64,000 nucleotides of DNA from Xenorhabdus ehlersii (lineage in GTDB: Bacteria; Pseudomonadota; Gammaproteobacteria; Enterobacterales; Enterobacteriaceae): NCBI RefSeq assembly GCF_003610465.1, contig NZ_RAQI01000008.1:1-64000 (forward strand). The letters run 5' to 3'. Every line of letters starts with the position of its first letter. Positions within the stretch are counted from its first letter, which is position 1. A program made the position numbers and the translations under genes. Positions 31,480-41,136 of this stretch are shown here, piece by piece. A model generated the notes under the pieces. It worked only from the letters and a program-made list of their open reading frames with translations. It made no database searches and had not been told where the DNA came from.

Positions 31480-32505
31480 ATGAGTACAAACATGGCAATA
31501 TATGAATTAACACAGGATAGGTTAATAGAAGTTGAAATGACTTCATTTGAGGCAGAGAAGCTGAAAGAACGACAAGACATTCAGCGTCTTTTAAAATCAC
31601 AAATTGGAGCCATTAGTCCAGATACATTAGTGATTGCAGAAGAATATAGTCATTTTGTTGGTTCTAATCGCCGCCTTGATTTACTTGGTATCGATAAGTC
31701 TGCCAATCTCGTCGTCATAGAGCTTAAGCGGGATGACGATGGTGGTCATATGGAACTTCAGGCGATTCGGTACGCAGCTATGGTTTCGAATCTAACGTGG
31801 GAGCAGGCTGTTAGTGCCTACAGGGAATTTTTGAGTCAAACGGGACAGGATATTGATGCTGAAAGTTCGTTGTTGGATTTTCTGGCCTGGGACTCTCCAC
31901 AGCATAGTGATTTTGCTAAAGAAACACGTATCGTTTTAGCTGCTTTTGGTTTTTCTAAAGAGATTACGACATCGGTTTTGTGGATGAATGATATAGGAAT
32001 GGATATAACTTGTGTTCGTCTTCAACCTTTTCGAGTAAATGAAAAACTTTTATTGAATGTTGAGCAAATTATTCCTCTTCCCGAAGCGGTAGATTACCAG
32101 ATAAAGGTACGCCATAAAAATCGGGAAAAGAGAGTTGTTAGCAATGAAAAAGATCACTCATCACTTAATCTGTATGTTAATGGAATACCTTACCAGCAAG
32201 GATTCCGTAAGTCAGATATTGGTTTTTATACAGTTAAAGCACTTGAGGAGCATCAATTAATTGATGAGTCTGGTTTTAGCTATCTCCGAAATAATAAAGC
32301 TTGTTCGTTTCAATTGCTGAAAAAATATGAAGAAATTAAAGGAACTGGAGATAAATACAAAAAATATCGCACTCAGTTAGAGCCTGAGTTTGATTATCAA
32401 GGTGAGGGGTACTACATCGCTCGAAATTGGAGCCTTTCTAGTACAAATCGATTTATTAATGAAATTCAAGAGAAATTCTCGTCACTACACTTTGAATGGA
32501 GCTAA
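31480..32505 (+). CDS. NucS/DUF91-like PD-(D/E)xK nuclease
   Basis: 341 residues. The nuclease-like core is RRLDLLGIDKSANLVVIELK (res ~66-85): D in the beta hairpin, then E-x-K, followed by the helix HMELQAIRYAAMVSNL. This is the pattern of NucS-type and DUF91-family PD-(D/E)xK nucleases. The C-terminal half (res 215-341) has a separate domain starting LNLYVNGIPYQQGFRK. The start ATG at 31480 lacks a strong ribosome-binding site; Met5 is an alternative. Not part of the enteric core; it follows the DUF1266 gene by 60 bases. Role in repair or defence is inferred from the fold only. Confidence 0.7.
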   Translation: MSTNMAIYELTQDRLIEVEMTSFEAEKLKERQDIQRLLKSQIGAISPDTLVIAEEYSHFVGSNRRLDLLGIDKSANLVVIELKRDDDGGHMELQAIRYAAMVSNLTWEQAVSAYREFLSQTGQDIDAESSLLDFLAWDSPQHSDFAKETRIVLAAFGFSKEITTSVLWMNDIGMDITCVRLQPFRVNEKLLLNVEQIIPLPEAVDYQIKVRHKNREKRVVSNEKDHSSLNLYVNGIPYQQGFRKSDIGFYTVKALEEHQLIDESGFSYLRNNKACSFQLLKKYEEIKGTGDKYKKYRTQLEPEFDYQGEGYYIARNWSLSSTNRFINEIQEKFSSLHFEWS

Positions 32506-32578
32506 TTCAAGTATTCATTTTTGGTTGAGTTTGAAGCGATCCTTTTCGCTCTGTATAATCGCTCGCCTTGGATAATTT

Positions 32579-32602
32579 GGGGGGAGTTTGTGCTCCCCCC
32601 TT
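32579..32602 (+). terminator. intrinsic terminator after nuclease gene
   Basis: Perfect stem ggggggag/ctcccccc with a 6-base loop, about 73 bases after the stop. Confidence 0.75.
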
Positions 32603-32696
32603 AATATCTCCTAATGGCTGAATAAGCCGAAATAAACCAGAATATAAAGTGGCGATATCGGCGCTATCTTTTTGATTTTTAAACGAGGTTTGTGAT

Positions 32697-33671
32697 ATGC
32701 ACCCATCATCCCGCTTCTCCGTTGCGCCCATGCTCGACTGGACTGACCGCCATTGTCGTTACTTTCATCGTTTATTGAGTAAGGAAGCGCTGCTTTACAC
32801 GGAAATGGTTACAACGGGGGCGATTATTCATGGCAAAGGGGATTATCTGGCCTATAACGAGCAAGAGCATCCATTGGCACTGCAATTGGGGGGCAGTGAT
32901 CCTCAGGCATTAGCACAGTGTGCTAGGATCGCGCAGGAAAGAGGCTATAATGAGATCAATCTGAATGTGGGTTGTCCTTCTGATCGTGTGCAGAATGGCC
33001 GTTTTGGTGCTTGCCTGATGGGAGAAGCAGCGCTGGTAGCTGATTGTATTAAAGCAATGCAGGATATAGTGGATATTCCTGTTACCGTTAAAACCCGCAT
33101 CGGAATTGATGAACAGGATAGCTACGAGTTTCTGTGTGATTTCATTGATACTGTCGTGAAAAACAGCGATTGCGATAATTTTATTATCCATGCACGTAAA
33201 GCGTGGCTGTCTGGTTTAAGCCCGAAAGAAAACCGTGAAATTCCACCTTTAGATTACCCGCGAGTCTATCAATTGAAACGGGATTTCCCTCAATTGACGC
33301 TTTCAATTAATGGCGGCATTAAATCACTGGAAGAAGCCAAACAACATTTGCAGTATATGGATGGTGTGATGGTTGGGCGAGAGGCCTACCAAAATCCATC
33401 TATTCTGGCACATGTAGATCATGAATTGTTCGACCAAACAGTTCCAGTGACCAATACGGTTGAGGCCGTTAAAGCGTTTTATCCTTATATCGAACAAGAA
33501 CTATCCAAAGGCACTTATTTAGGGCATATCACCCGCCATATTTTAGGCATTTTCCAGGGGATACCTGGGGCACGTCAGTGGCGTCGTCATTTAAGTGAAA
33601 ACGCCCATAAGCAGGGCGCTGATATTATGGTTGTTGAAAAAGCGTTGAAAATGGTGACAGAGCGGATGTAA
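32697..33671 (+). CDS. dusA: tRNA-dihydrouridine(20/20a) synthase DusA
   Basis: DusA reduces U20/U20a in the tRNA D-loop using FMN and NADPH. 324 residues; the longer N-terminus of the E. coli annotation is absent, and the protein starts directly before [16 protein letters not shown]. The catalytic Cys lies in [14 protein letters not shown], with [17 protein letters not shown] and the FMN-binding [11 protein letters not shown] segment. Position after zur and before qor is conserved. Confidence 0.97.
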   Translation: MHPSSRFSVAPMLDWTDRHCRYFHRLLSKEALLYTEMVTTGAIIHGKGDYLAYNEQEHPLALQLGGSDPQALAQCARIAQERGYNEINLNVGCPSDRVQNGRFGACLMGEAALVADCIKAMQDIVDIPVTVKTRIGIDEQDSYEFLCDFIDTVVKNSDCDNFIIHARKAWLSGLSPKENREIPPLDYPRVYQLKRDFPQLTLSINGGIKSLEEAKQHLQYMDGVMVGREAYQNPSILAHVDHELFDQTVPVTNTVEAVKAFYPYIEQELSKGTYLGHITRHILGIFQGIPGARQWRRHLSENAHKQGADIMVVEKALKMVTERM

Positions 33672-33679
33672 ATCCGCTC
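33660..33679. terminator. stem-loop overlapping dusA stop
   Basis: gagcgga/tccgctc, 7-bp stem with a 6-base loop that includes the dusA stop codon, between convergent dusA and qor. Confidence 0.55.
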
Positions 33680-33696
33680 AGGAATTTTGTCTGAAA

Positions 33697-34680
33697 TTAT
33701 GGAATCAATAAGTTGGAACCGTGGGTTGCACGGTTTTCCAGCGTCTGGTGTGCTCTTACTGCTTCTCTCAATGGAAATTTCTGGTTTTCTGGTACATCCA
33801 CATTGATTTTGCCGCTGGCAATTAAAGCAAACAATGTCTTGCTGGCTTCTGCCAACTCTTCGCGGGTGGTGATATAGTCATTAAGAGAAGGGCGGGTGAG
33901 AAACAGTGAACCTTTCTGATTGAGGATACCCAAATTTACTCCAGTTACCGGCCCTGAAGCGTTACCAAAACTGACCATCAAACCTTGTCGTTTCAGGCAA
34001 TCCAGTGAATCCAGCCATGTCTCTTTACCAACAGAATCGTATACGACACCAACTTTTTCTCCGCCAGTAATAGCCAGGACACGTTCCACAATATTCTCGC
34101 GACGATAGTTGATGGTTTGCCATGCTCCTGCTGCTTTGGCGAGTGCCGCTTTTTCATCTGAACCTACTGTGCCAATCAATTTCGCACCCAATGCTTTTGC
34201 CCATTGGCAGGCAATCAAACCAACACCACCAGCGGCAGCATGAAATAGAATTGTTTCTCCTGGCAGGAGCTTATGTGTTAAATTGAACAGATAATAAACA
34301 GTCAGACCTTTTAAAAATGACGCAGCAGCTTGTTCGAACGAGATCTCATCCGGCAACAGCGCTAATTTACTTTCAGAAACGTTGTGTATTTCACTGTAAG
34401 CACCTAAGGCTGACTGGGCATAAACCACACGATCACCGACTTTAATTGATGTCACATTGGAGCCAACTTTAGTGACAATGCCTGCGGCTTCTGTTCCCAA
34501 GCCACAGGGCAGGCTGGCGGGTGGATATAAGCCACTGCGTATGTAGGTATCGATATAATTAATGCCGATAGCTTTGTTTGCGACTTGTACTTCATCGGGA
34601 GCAAGGTCAGCAGGTGTAAATTCACAATATCGGAGTACTTCTGGGCCGCCAATAGCGGATAATTCGATGTGTTTTGCCAT
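33697..34680 (-). CDS. qor: NADPH:quinone oxidoreductase Qor
   Basis: Zinc-independent medium-chain dehydrogenase of 327 residues that reduces quinones with NADPH. N-terminal GroES-like fold with KAIGINYIDTYIRSGLYP, then the nucleotide-binding loop HAAAGGVGLIACQWAKALGA and YDSVGKETW. The convergent arrangement with dusA and divergence from dnaB match the enteric order. Confidence 0.95.
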   Translation of the reverse strand: MAKHIELSAIGGPEVLRYCEFTPADLAPDEVQVANKAIGINYIDTYIRSGLYPPASLPCGLGTEAAGIVTKVGSNVTSIKVGDRVVYAQSALGAYSEIHNVSESKLALLPDEISFEQAAASFLKGLTVYYLFNLTHKLLPGETILFHAAAGGVGLIACQWAKALGAKLIGTVGSDEKAALAKAAGAWQTINYRRENIVERVLAITGGEKVGVVYDSVGKETWLDSLDCLKRQGLMVSFGNASGPVTGVNLGILNQKGSLFLTRPSLNDYITTREELAEASKTLFALIASGKINVDVPENQKFPLREAVRAHQTLENRATHGSNLLIP

Positions 34681-34862
34681 GGTAACTCTCTCATTATGTT
34701 AGAAATATTGGGAACAGCCTCGCACGTTTGCAATGAAATAGCTGTAAATAGCGTTAATGTATCTGAAATCATTACAGACTATATATAATTACTCAAGGCT
34801 GTTTTCATGGCGTATACTGATACCCTATTTCGTTTTTTGTTTAGTGGATTGATGCGATATAC

Positions 34863-36272
34863 ATGGCTGGAAAAAAACCAACTAACAACAGTATGGCTGA
34901 ACCAAAAGATCGCCAAGTGGAAGGGCTGAAACTTCCACCACACTCTTTGGAAGCAGAGCAATCCGTGTTAGGCGGTTTGATGCTGGATAATGAACGTTGG
35001 GATAGTGTATCCGAACGGGTTACCAGCAATGACTTTTTTAGCCGACCACACAGGCGTATTTTCTCTGAAATGCAGCGTTTGCTCGAAACAGGCAAACCTA
35101 TCGACCTGATCACATTATCGGAATCTCTTGAACAGAATGGCGAACTCGATAATGTCGGAGGGTTTGCCTATCTTGCTGAATTGTCGAAAAATACCCCAAG
35201 TGCCGCGAATATCAATGCTTATGCTGATATTGTCCGAGAACGTGCGGTAGTACGCGATATGATCGCGGTAGCCAATGAAATTGCCGATGCAGGATATGAT
35301 CCACAAGGGCGAACCAGCGAAGAGCTGTTGGATTTGGCTGAATCACGTGTATTCCAGATCGCAGAAAATCGGGCAAATAAAGACGAGGGCCCGAAAGGCA
35401 TTGAACAGATCTTGGAAGAAACCGTTGAACGAATTGAGCAACTCTATCAGCGCCCGCATGATGGCGTAACAGGCGTTTCTACCGGCTATCAAGATCTGGA
35501 TAAGAAAACAGCAGGATTGCAAAAATCAGATTTAGTTATCGTAGCGGCGCGTCCTTCAATGGGTAAAACGACTTTTGCGATGAACCTGTGTGAAAACGCG
35601 GCAATGATGCAGGATAAGCCTGTTTTGATTTTCAGCCTTGAGATGCCAGGCAATCAGATTATGATGCGTATGCTGGCGTCCCTGTCCCGCGTAGACCAAA
35701 CACGTATTCGTACTGGTCAGCTTGATGATGAGGATTGGGCTCGAATTTCCAGCACGATGGGAATTTTGCTGGAAAAACGCAATATGTATATCGATGACTC
35801 ATCCGGTTTGACGCCAACAGAAGTACGTTCCCGTGCGCGACGAGTTTTCCGCGAACACGGTGGGCTCAGTTTGATTATGATCGACTACCTGCAATTGATG
35901 CGAGTACCTTCTTTATCTGACAACCGAACACTGGAAATAGCGGAAATATCCCGCTCACTGAAAGCACTGGCAAAAGAACTTCAGGTGCCGGTTGTTGCGC
36001 TCTCCCAGCTTAACCGTAGTTTGGAACAGCGAGCCGATAAGCGTCCGGTTAACTCTGATCTGCGTGAATCAGGCTCTATCGAACAGGATGCTGATTTGAT
36101 CATGTTTATCTATCGTGACGAGGTTTATCACGATAATAGTGAACTGAAAGGAGTGGCGGAAATCATTCTTGGTAAACAGCGTAACGGCCCTATAGGCACA
36201 GTAAGGCTGACATTTAATGGTCAATGGTCACGATTCGATAATTATGCTGGGCCGAGTTACAGTGACGAATAA
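34863..36272 (+). CDS. dnaB: replicative DNA helicase
   Basis: DnaB is the hexameric 5'-3' helicase at the replication fork. 469 residues (E. coli 471). N-terminal domain starting PHSLEAEQSVLGGLMLDN, linker, then the RecA-like domain with Walker A ARPSMGKTTFAMNL (Lys235) and Walker B LIMIDYLQLMRVP. DnaB helicase motifs SQLNRSLEQRADKRP and GSIEQDADLIMFIYRDE follow. No intein is present. alr follows after about 100 bases; an interrupted stem gcctatc...gataggc lies in that gap. Confidence 0.98.
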   Translation: MAGKKPTNNSMAEPKDRQVEGLKLPPHSLEAEQSVLGGLMLDNERWDSVSERVTSNDFFSRPHRRIFSEMQRLLETGKPIDLITLSESLEQNGELDNVGGFAYLAELSKNTPSAANINAYADIVRERAVVRDMIAVANEIADAGYDPQGRTSEELLDLAESRVFQIAENRANKDEGPKGIEQILEETVERIEQLYQRPHDGVTGVSTGYQDLDKKTAGLQKSDLVIVAARPSMGKTTFAMNLCENAAMMQDKPVLIFSLEMPGNQIMMRMLASLSRVDQTRIRTGQLDDEDWARISSTMGILLEKRNMYIDDSSGLTPTEVRSRARRVFREHGGLSLIMIDYLQLMRVPSLSDNRTLEIAEISRSLKALAKELQVPVVALSQLNRSLEQRADKRPVNSDLRESGSIEQDADLIMFIYRDEVYHDNSELKGVAEIILGKQRNGPIGTVRLTFNGQWSRFDNYAGPSYSDE

Positions 36273-36374
36273 ATCCAAGTGCCTATCGTTCGTGTTCAAA
36301 TGACTTCAATAATCAGCATCGAAGATAGGCTGTTATTATCAAACCTGACTGAAAAATTATAAAAAGGGGATGGA

Positions 36375-37454
36375 ATGAAAGCGGCAACTGCTGTTATCGA
36401 CCGCCGCGCTCTGCGACACAATTTGCAACAGGTGAGAGTACAAGCTCCTGATAGTAAACTAATTGCAGTTGTGAAAGCAAACGCCTATGGACATGGTTTA
36501 TTAGAAACTGCGTACACAATGGAAGATGCTGATTGCTTTGGTGTCGCTCGTATTGGGGAAGCGTTTGCCCTGCGCAGTGGCGGGATCGTCAAGCCAATCT
36601 TGCTATTAGAAGGTTTTTTTGAAGCGGCGGATCTCCCCGTTTTAGTCGTCAATCATATTGAAACCGTGGTGCATAGCATTGAGCAGCTTGAAATATTGGA
36701 GCAGGCGGATTTGTCCCATCCGATTAAAGTGTGGATGAAACTCGATACAGGAATGCACCGTCTGGGTATCAGGATCGATGAAGCAGATGCATTTTATCAA
36801 CGTCTGAGCCGCTGTCGTAATGTTGAGCAACCCGTTAATATCATCAGTCATTTTAGCCGTGCAGATGAGCCTACAATTGAAACGACCCAGCAACAAATTG
36901 AGCGCTTTATGGCATTTATTGTGGATAAAGCTGGCGAGAAATCCATCTCTGCATCAGGGGGGATTTTATTATGGCCAAAGGCGCATTTGGACTGGGTTCG
37001 TCCCGGCATCATGATGTATGGTGCTTCACCAATGGCAGATAAAACCGCTGCCGATTTTAATTTACTCCCTGCTATGACACTCAAATCCAGCTTAATCGCC
37101 GTACGTAAACACAAAGCGGGGGAAGCGGTAGGATATGGAGGTACGTGGAGCAGTGAACGAGACACATGTCTTGGCGTTGTGGCAATGGGATATGGTGATG
37201 GCTATCCCCGCAGTGCACCTGTCGGTACGCCAGTATTTATCAATGGTCGGGAAGTGCCACTTGTTGGTCGTGTATCTATGGATATGATTACTGTGGATCT
37301 GGGACCAACATGCCAGGATAAAGTTGGGGATGAAGTTATCCTTTGGGGGAATGCCCTGCCAGTTGAAAAAATTGCGGAGCATTCGGGGATCAGCGCATAT
37401 GAGCTGATTACGAAACTGACCTCACGTGTTGCGATGGAATATCTAGACGAATAA
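36375..37454 (+). CDS. alr: alanine racemase, biosynthetic
   Basis: Alr makes D-alanine for peptidoglycan with PLP. 359 residues. PLP lysine Lys34 lies in [11 protein letters not shown]. The second catalytic Tyr lies in [10 protein letters not shown], and [10 protein letters not shown] ends the beta domain. Its place between dnaB and tyrB matches E. coli alr rather than the catabolic dadX. An AAAGGGGA ribosome-binding site precedes the ATG. Confidence 0.97.
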   Translation: MKAATAVIDRRALRHNLQQVRVQAPDSKLIAVVKANAYGHGLLETAYTMEDADCFGVARIGEAFALRSGGIVKPILLLEGFFEAADLPVLVVNHIETVVHSIEQLEILEQADLSHPIKVWMKLDTGMHRLGIRIDEADAFYQRLSRCRNVEQPVNIISHFSRADEPTIETTQQQIERFMAFIVDKAGEKSISASGGILLWPKAHLDWVRPGIMMYGASPMADKTAADFNLLPAMTLKSSLIAVRKHKAGEAVGYGGTWSSERDTCLGVVAMGYGDGYPRSAPVGTPVFINGREVPLVGRVSMDMITVDLGPTCQDKVGDEVILWGNALPVEKIAEHSGISAYELITKLTSRVAMEYLDE

Positions 37455-37519
37455 TCAGGGTAAGTTATATTGTCTTTTATCTCATCTTTTGTATCACTTG
37501 TAGCAGGGAATATAACGTC

Positions 37520-38716
37520 ATGTTTCAAAATGTTGATGCGTACGCGGGCGATCCTATCCTGTCGTTAATGGAAGAATTTAAAAACGATCCCCGCACAGAA
37601 AAAATTAATTTGGGCATCGGGCTGTATTACGATGAACAGGGAATAACCCCAAAATTGCAGGCTGTTGCAACTGCTGAAGAACAAATGAAGGCTTTGCCAC
37701 AGTCTGCTTCTCTTTACCTCCCAATGGAAGGATTGCTTGCCTATCGCACGGCAGTTCAGGAATTGCTGTTTGGCAAAGAGCACTCACTGTTAAATCAGCA
37801 ACGTATTGCCACCATTCAAACATTGGGTGGCTCCGGCGCATTAAAAGTAGGGGCTGATTTTTTACACCGTTATTTCCCTGATTCTGAAGTATGGTGCAGT
37901 GATCCGACGTGGGAAAATCATGCCGCTATTTTTGCCGGAGCAGGCATCAAAGTGAATTATTACCCTTATTTTGATGATAAAACCAAAGGGGTAAAATTTG
38001 ACGAAATGCTGGCAACATTCAAGCAATTACCAACAAAAAGTATTATTTTGATGCATCCTTGTTGCCATAACCCAACGGGTTCTGATCTCACCAATGACCA
38101 ATGGGATCAGGTGATTCAGGTTGCGAAAGAGCGGGAATTGCTTCCTTTCCTTGATATCGCTTATCAGGGATTTGCCGATGGCATGGAAGAAGATGCTTAC
38201 GCAATCCGTGCAATGGCAAATGCGGGGCTGCCTTGTTTGGTCAGCAACTCATTCTCGAAAATTTTCTCGCTGTATGGTGAGCGCGTTGGTGGTTTATCGG
38301 TTATCAGTGATGATGCAAAAGTAACTGAGTGTGTCTTGGGACAATTGAAAGCAGCGGTGCGCCGCATTTACTCCAGCCCTCCAAATTTTGGGGCGCAGAT
38401 TGTTGCTAGGGTGTTAAGTAACCCCGAATTAAAAAACCAATGGTTGGATGAGGTTGAACGGATGCGCTTGCGTATTCTGGAAATGCGGACAGTATTGGTA
38501 AATGCCCTACAACAGGCACTGCCAGAGAAGAACTTTGATCATTTACTGAAACAGCGTGGAATGTTCAGTTATACCGGATTCAGTCAGGCACAAGTTGATA
38601 GATTACGTGAAGAATTTGGTGTCTATCTGGTCGGTTCTGGCCGCGTTTGCATGGCTGGCGTGAATTATCACAACGTGCAACGCATTGCGGAGGCGTTTGC
38701 TGCGGTGAGTCAGTAA
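37520..38716 (+). CDS. tyrB: aromatic-amino-acid aminotransferase
   Basis: TyrB transaminates phenylpyruvate/4-hydroxyphenylpyruvate and other keto acids. 398 residues, class I PLP aminotransferase. The PLP lysine is Lys247 in [34 protein letters not shown] and the Arg of the substrate site in the C-terminal [14 protein letters not shown] are present. The alr-tyrB neighbourhood supports tyrB over aspC. aphA, next in E. coli, is absent; an accessory block follows. Confidence 0.95.
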   Translation: MFQNVDAYAGDPILSLMEEFKNDPRTEKINLGIGLYYDEQGITPKLQAVATAEEQMKALPQSASLYLPMEGLLAYRTAVQELLFGKEHSLLNQQRIATIQTLGGSGALKVGADFLHRYFPDSEVWCSDPTWENHAAIFAGAGIKVNYYPYFDDKTKGVKFDEMLATFKQLPTKSIILMHPCCHNPTGSDLTNDQWDQVIQVAKERELLPFLDIAYQGFADGMEEDAYAIRAMANAGLPCLVSNSFSKIFSLYGERVGGLSVISDDAKVTECVLGQLKAAVRRIYSSPPNFGAQIVARVLSNPELKNQWLDEVERMRLRILEMRTVLVNALQQALPEKNFDHLLKQRGMFSYTGFSQAQVDRLREEFGVYLVGSGRVCMAGVNYHNVQRIAEAFAAVSQ

Positions 38717-39156
38717 TTTTATTGCCTGCACGCAAAGAAAATTAGAAAAACGATTGATAATTACAATTGTTAACCATTCCAAGCCGTTCAGTGAGCGGCT
38801 TTATAGAATATCTCGTATAATGAGATGAAGTGGTCTGCCATATTACAGTTATGGCTACTGTAGCCAAAAATAGAAGATTTTTATTGGTTATTTGTGGTCC
38901 AAGCCTGTTCGTTGTGTCAATTTATTACAGATTCATATACAGTAGCCACCTGAAATTTTAATACTTTCCTGTGACTTCAATATTAAACTCAATCGAATAT
39001 CTAACTTAACTTTTTCCCATGAAAAGGTTAACTGAATGGAAATAAATAAAATGTAATACCAACTCTTGAACTCTTTCATCAGTTATTCAGATGAATATTA
39101 ATCTGTAAAAGCACTATTGTTTTTATTGGGATAATTATCAAAAGAGTTAACGCATT
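38717..39156. other. intergenic region tyrB to RNA ligase
   Basis: A stem aagccgtt/agcggctt at 38781-38802 can end tyrB transcription. No gene is recognised in the remaining AT-rich 350 bases, which should contain the promoter of the RNA-repair operon. Confidence 0.5.
38781..38802 (+). terminator. putative tyrB terminator
   Basis: Eight-pair stem aagccgtt/agcggctt with a 5-base loop, followed by ttatag. Confidence 0.6.
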
Positions 39157-39888
39157 ATGGATATGCAATCAAGAAAGTATGGTAGAACGTTCCATTACCC
39201 GTTCTCGCCAGGCACGACTAGTGATGATCGTATTAATCATCATTGGTGGCACGATATGAAAAAAATTAAGCAGCTTATTTATACCGAAAAGTTGGATGGT
39301 GAGAATAATTGTTTGAATCGCTATGGTGTATTTGCCCGTTCACATGCTGCACCAACACAATCGGCATGGACCCAACAAATTCGTCAGCGTTGGCAGTTGC
39401 TTAAAGATGATTTAGGTGATATCGAGATCTTTGGTGAAAATCTTTATGCCATTCACTCCATTGAATATCGCCATCTTGAAGAATATTTCTTTGTGTTTGC
39501 TGTGCGTATTAAAGATTATTGGCTCAGTTGGGAAGACGTTAAATTTTATGCTGCATTATTCGATTTTCCGACTGTGCCTGAAATCAATCTTCCTGAAATA
39601 CAGAACGAATCGGCATTTATGCAAAATATTATTGAAACGGCAAAGCAGGGGAGTTGCTTTTCTTCGTTGGATACACAAACAGGGAAGCCATGCTCAATGG
39701 AAGGCATTGTCAGCCGAGATGCAGGCGAGTATTTGGTGACTGATTTTCCGCATCATGTTTTTAAATATGTACGAAAAAATCACGTCAAGACGAATATTCA
39801 TTGGAAGCGGCATTGGCAAAGGGCACCTTTATATTTCGAGCATCTTTCTGGTTCAGATAGATATAGTGAAAAAGGAGAAAGGGAATGA
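39157..39888 (+). CDS. RNA ligase (PF09414-like nucleotidyltransferase)
   Basis: The 243-residue product carries the ordered motifs of ATP-dependent RNA ligases. Motif I is EKLDGENN with nucleotidyl Lys45, then FARSHA. Motif III is IEIFGENLYAIHSIEY (res 89-104), IIIa FFVFAVRIKD, IV SMEGIVSRD (res 180-188) and V VFKYVRKNH (Lys203, Lys207). The length corresponds to the nucleotidyltransferase domain with little C-terminal extension. Its stop overlaps the ATG of the HD-kinase gene (ATGA), so translation is probably coupled. Deinococcus carries an RNA ligase (DraRnl) and an HD-Pnk end-healing enzyme; this pair would heal and seal broken RNA. Substrate unknown. Confidence 0.85.
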   Translation: MDMQSRKYGRTFHYPFSPGTTSDDRINHHWWHDMKKIKQLIYTEKLDGENNCLNRYGVFARSHAAPTQSAWTQQIRQRWQLLKDDLGDIEIFGENLYAIHSIEYRHLEEYFFVFAVRIKDYWLSWEDVKFYAALFDFPTVPEINLPEIQNESAFMQNIIETAKQGSCFSSLDTQTGKPCSMEGIVSRDAGEYLVTDFPHHVFKYVRKNHVKTNIHWKRHWQRAPLYFEHLSGSDRYSEKGERE

Positions 39889-41012
39889 ATTGGGTATTCA
39901 GCCACCATAAATCATGGGATTATTTATCTTCAGCTTTCTCTTTTATCACTGATATGGAGGGGGTTCAACAAGATCCTATTCATCATGCCGAAGGTGATGT
40001 TGCGATCCACACTCAAATGGTATTGACTGCATTGGCGCAATTGCCTGAATATTCATTATTGGTTCCAGAAGAACAGGAAATTCTTTGGGCGGCAGCATTG
40101 TTACACGATGTAGAGAAACGCAATACGACGCGGGTAAATTGGGATGGGCGCATTATTTCTCCGGGACACGCGCGCAAGGGAGAGTTAACAACCAGGCAAA
40201 TTCTGTTTCAGCAAATACCAACGCCATTTGCAATACGGGAACAGATAGCTGCGCTTGTACGTTTTCATGGCTTACCATTGTGGTTAATGGAAAAGCCTAA
40301 CCCACAAAAGGTATTATTGGCAGCATCATTACGTGTCGATACTTATTTACTCGCCTTATTGGCAAAAGCGGATGTATTGGGACGCATATGCCATGATGTA
40401 CAGGAATTGTTGGGACGTATTGAACTATTTGAACTTTACTGCCGTGAACAAGGCTGCTGGAGGGAGGCACGGGTATTTTCTTCCAGCGATGCTCGTTTCC
40501 ATTATTTTTCTACGGAGAGTGAACAACCCAATTATCAGCCTTATGATAACTATGGCAGTCAGGTAACTTTGTTGTGTGGATTACCGGGCATGGGTAAAGA
40601 CCATTTTATCCAGCGGCATGGTGAAGGCATGCCCGTGATTAGCTTGGATATGATTCGTCGCAAGCACCAAATTAGCCCGGAAGATAAGAGTGCCAATGGT
40701 TGGGTTGTACAGCAAGCAAAGCAGCAAGCCAGAAATAAGTTACGTGGTGGGCAAGATTTTGTTTGGAATGCTACAAATTTGACAAGGCAGATGCGCCAGC
40801 AACTGATCAAATTGTTTGTGAGTTATGATGCCAGAGTTAGGCTTGTTTATATTGAACAAGACTATCAACTCTGGCGGCAACAGAATCGCAATCGTCAATA
40901 TGCTGTACCGGATAAAGTGATGGATCGGATGCTTAGTAAGTTGGAGGTTCCGACACCTGAAGAGGCGCATGAAGTCTGCTATTTCGTTGATTCGAAGATG
41001 TTAAATCGATAA
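39885..41012 (+). CDS. HD phosphohydrolase-polynucleotide kinase fusion (HD-Pnk type)
   Basis: 375 residues with two domains. Residues about 25-200 form an HD phosphohydrolase: His42, HD at 74-75 in ALLHDVEKRN, His129 and a further Asp in RVDTYLLALLAKADVLG. Residues about 222-375 form a P-loop kinase: LLCGLPGMGKDH (res 229-240), Asp255 in VISLDMIRRK as likely general base, and WNATNLTRQMRQQL. This is the architecture of bacterial HD-Pnk, which heals RNA/DNA ends as 2'(3')-phosphatase and 5'-kinase. Walker A ends GKD rather than GKS/GKT. The start overlaps the ligase stop by four bases. Terminated by a strong hairpin at 41076. Confidence 0.85.
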   Translation: MNWVFSHHKSWDYLSSAFSFITDMEGVQQDPIHHAEGDVAIHTQMVLTALAQLPEYSLLVPEEQEILWAAALLHDVEKRNTTRVNWDGRIISPGHARKGELTTRQILFQQIPTPFAIREQIAALVRFHGLPLWLMEKPNPQKVLLAASLRVDTYLLALLAKADVLGRICHDVQELLGRIELFELYCREQGCWREARVFSSSDARFHYFSTESEQPNYQPYDNYGSQVTLLCGLPGMGKDHFIQRHGEGMPVISLDMIRRKHQISPEDKSANGWVVQQAKQQARNKLRGGQDFVWNATNLTRQMRQQLIKLFVSYDARVRLVYIEQDYQLWRQQNRNRQYAVPDKVMDRMLSKLEVPTPEEAHEVCYFVDSKMLNR

Positions 41013-41075
41013 CTGCGGAATATGTTGCTGGGGATTTTGGTGAAAAGAAGCTGATTGAAAACATTCAGTTGAAAA

Positions 41076-41114
41076 AAACAGAAGGCGGCTGGAATATATG
41101 CGGCCTTCTGTTTT
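41076..41114. terminator. terminator after RNA-repair operon
   Basis: Stem aaacagaaggc/gccttctgttt with a 16-base loop and T-rich flank on both strands, between convergent HD-Pnk and dsbB-like genes. Confidence 0.85.
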
Positions 41115-41136
41115 AATGGTTCAATATAAATAAAGA

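Noticed and set aside
36273..36374. Terminator between dnaB and alr
   Set aside because: The gcctatc...gataggc stem has a ~30-base loop and no T-run; too weak to call as a terminator.
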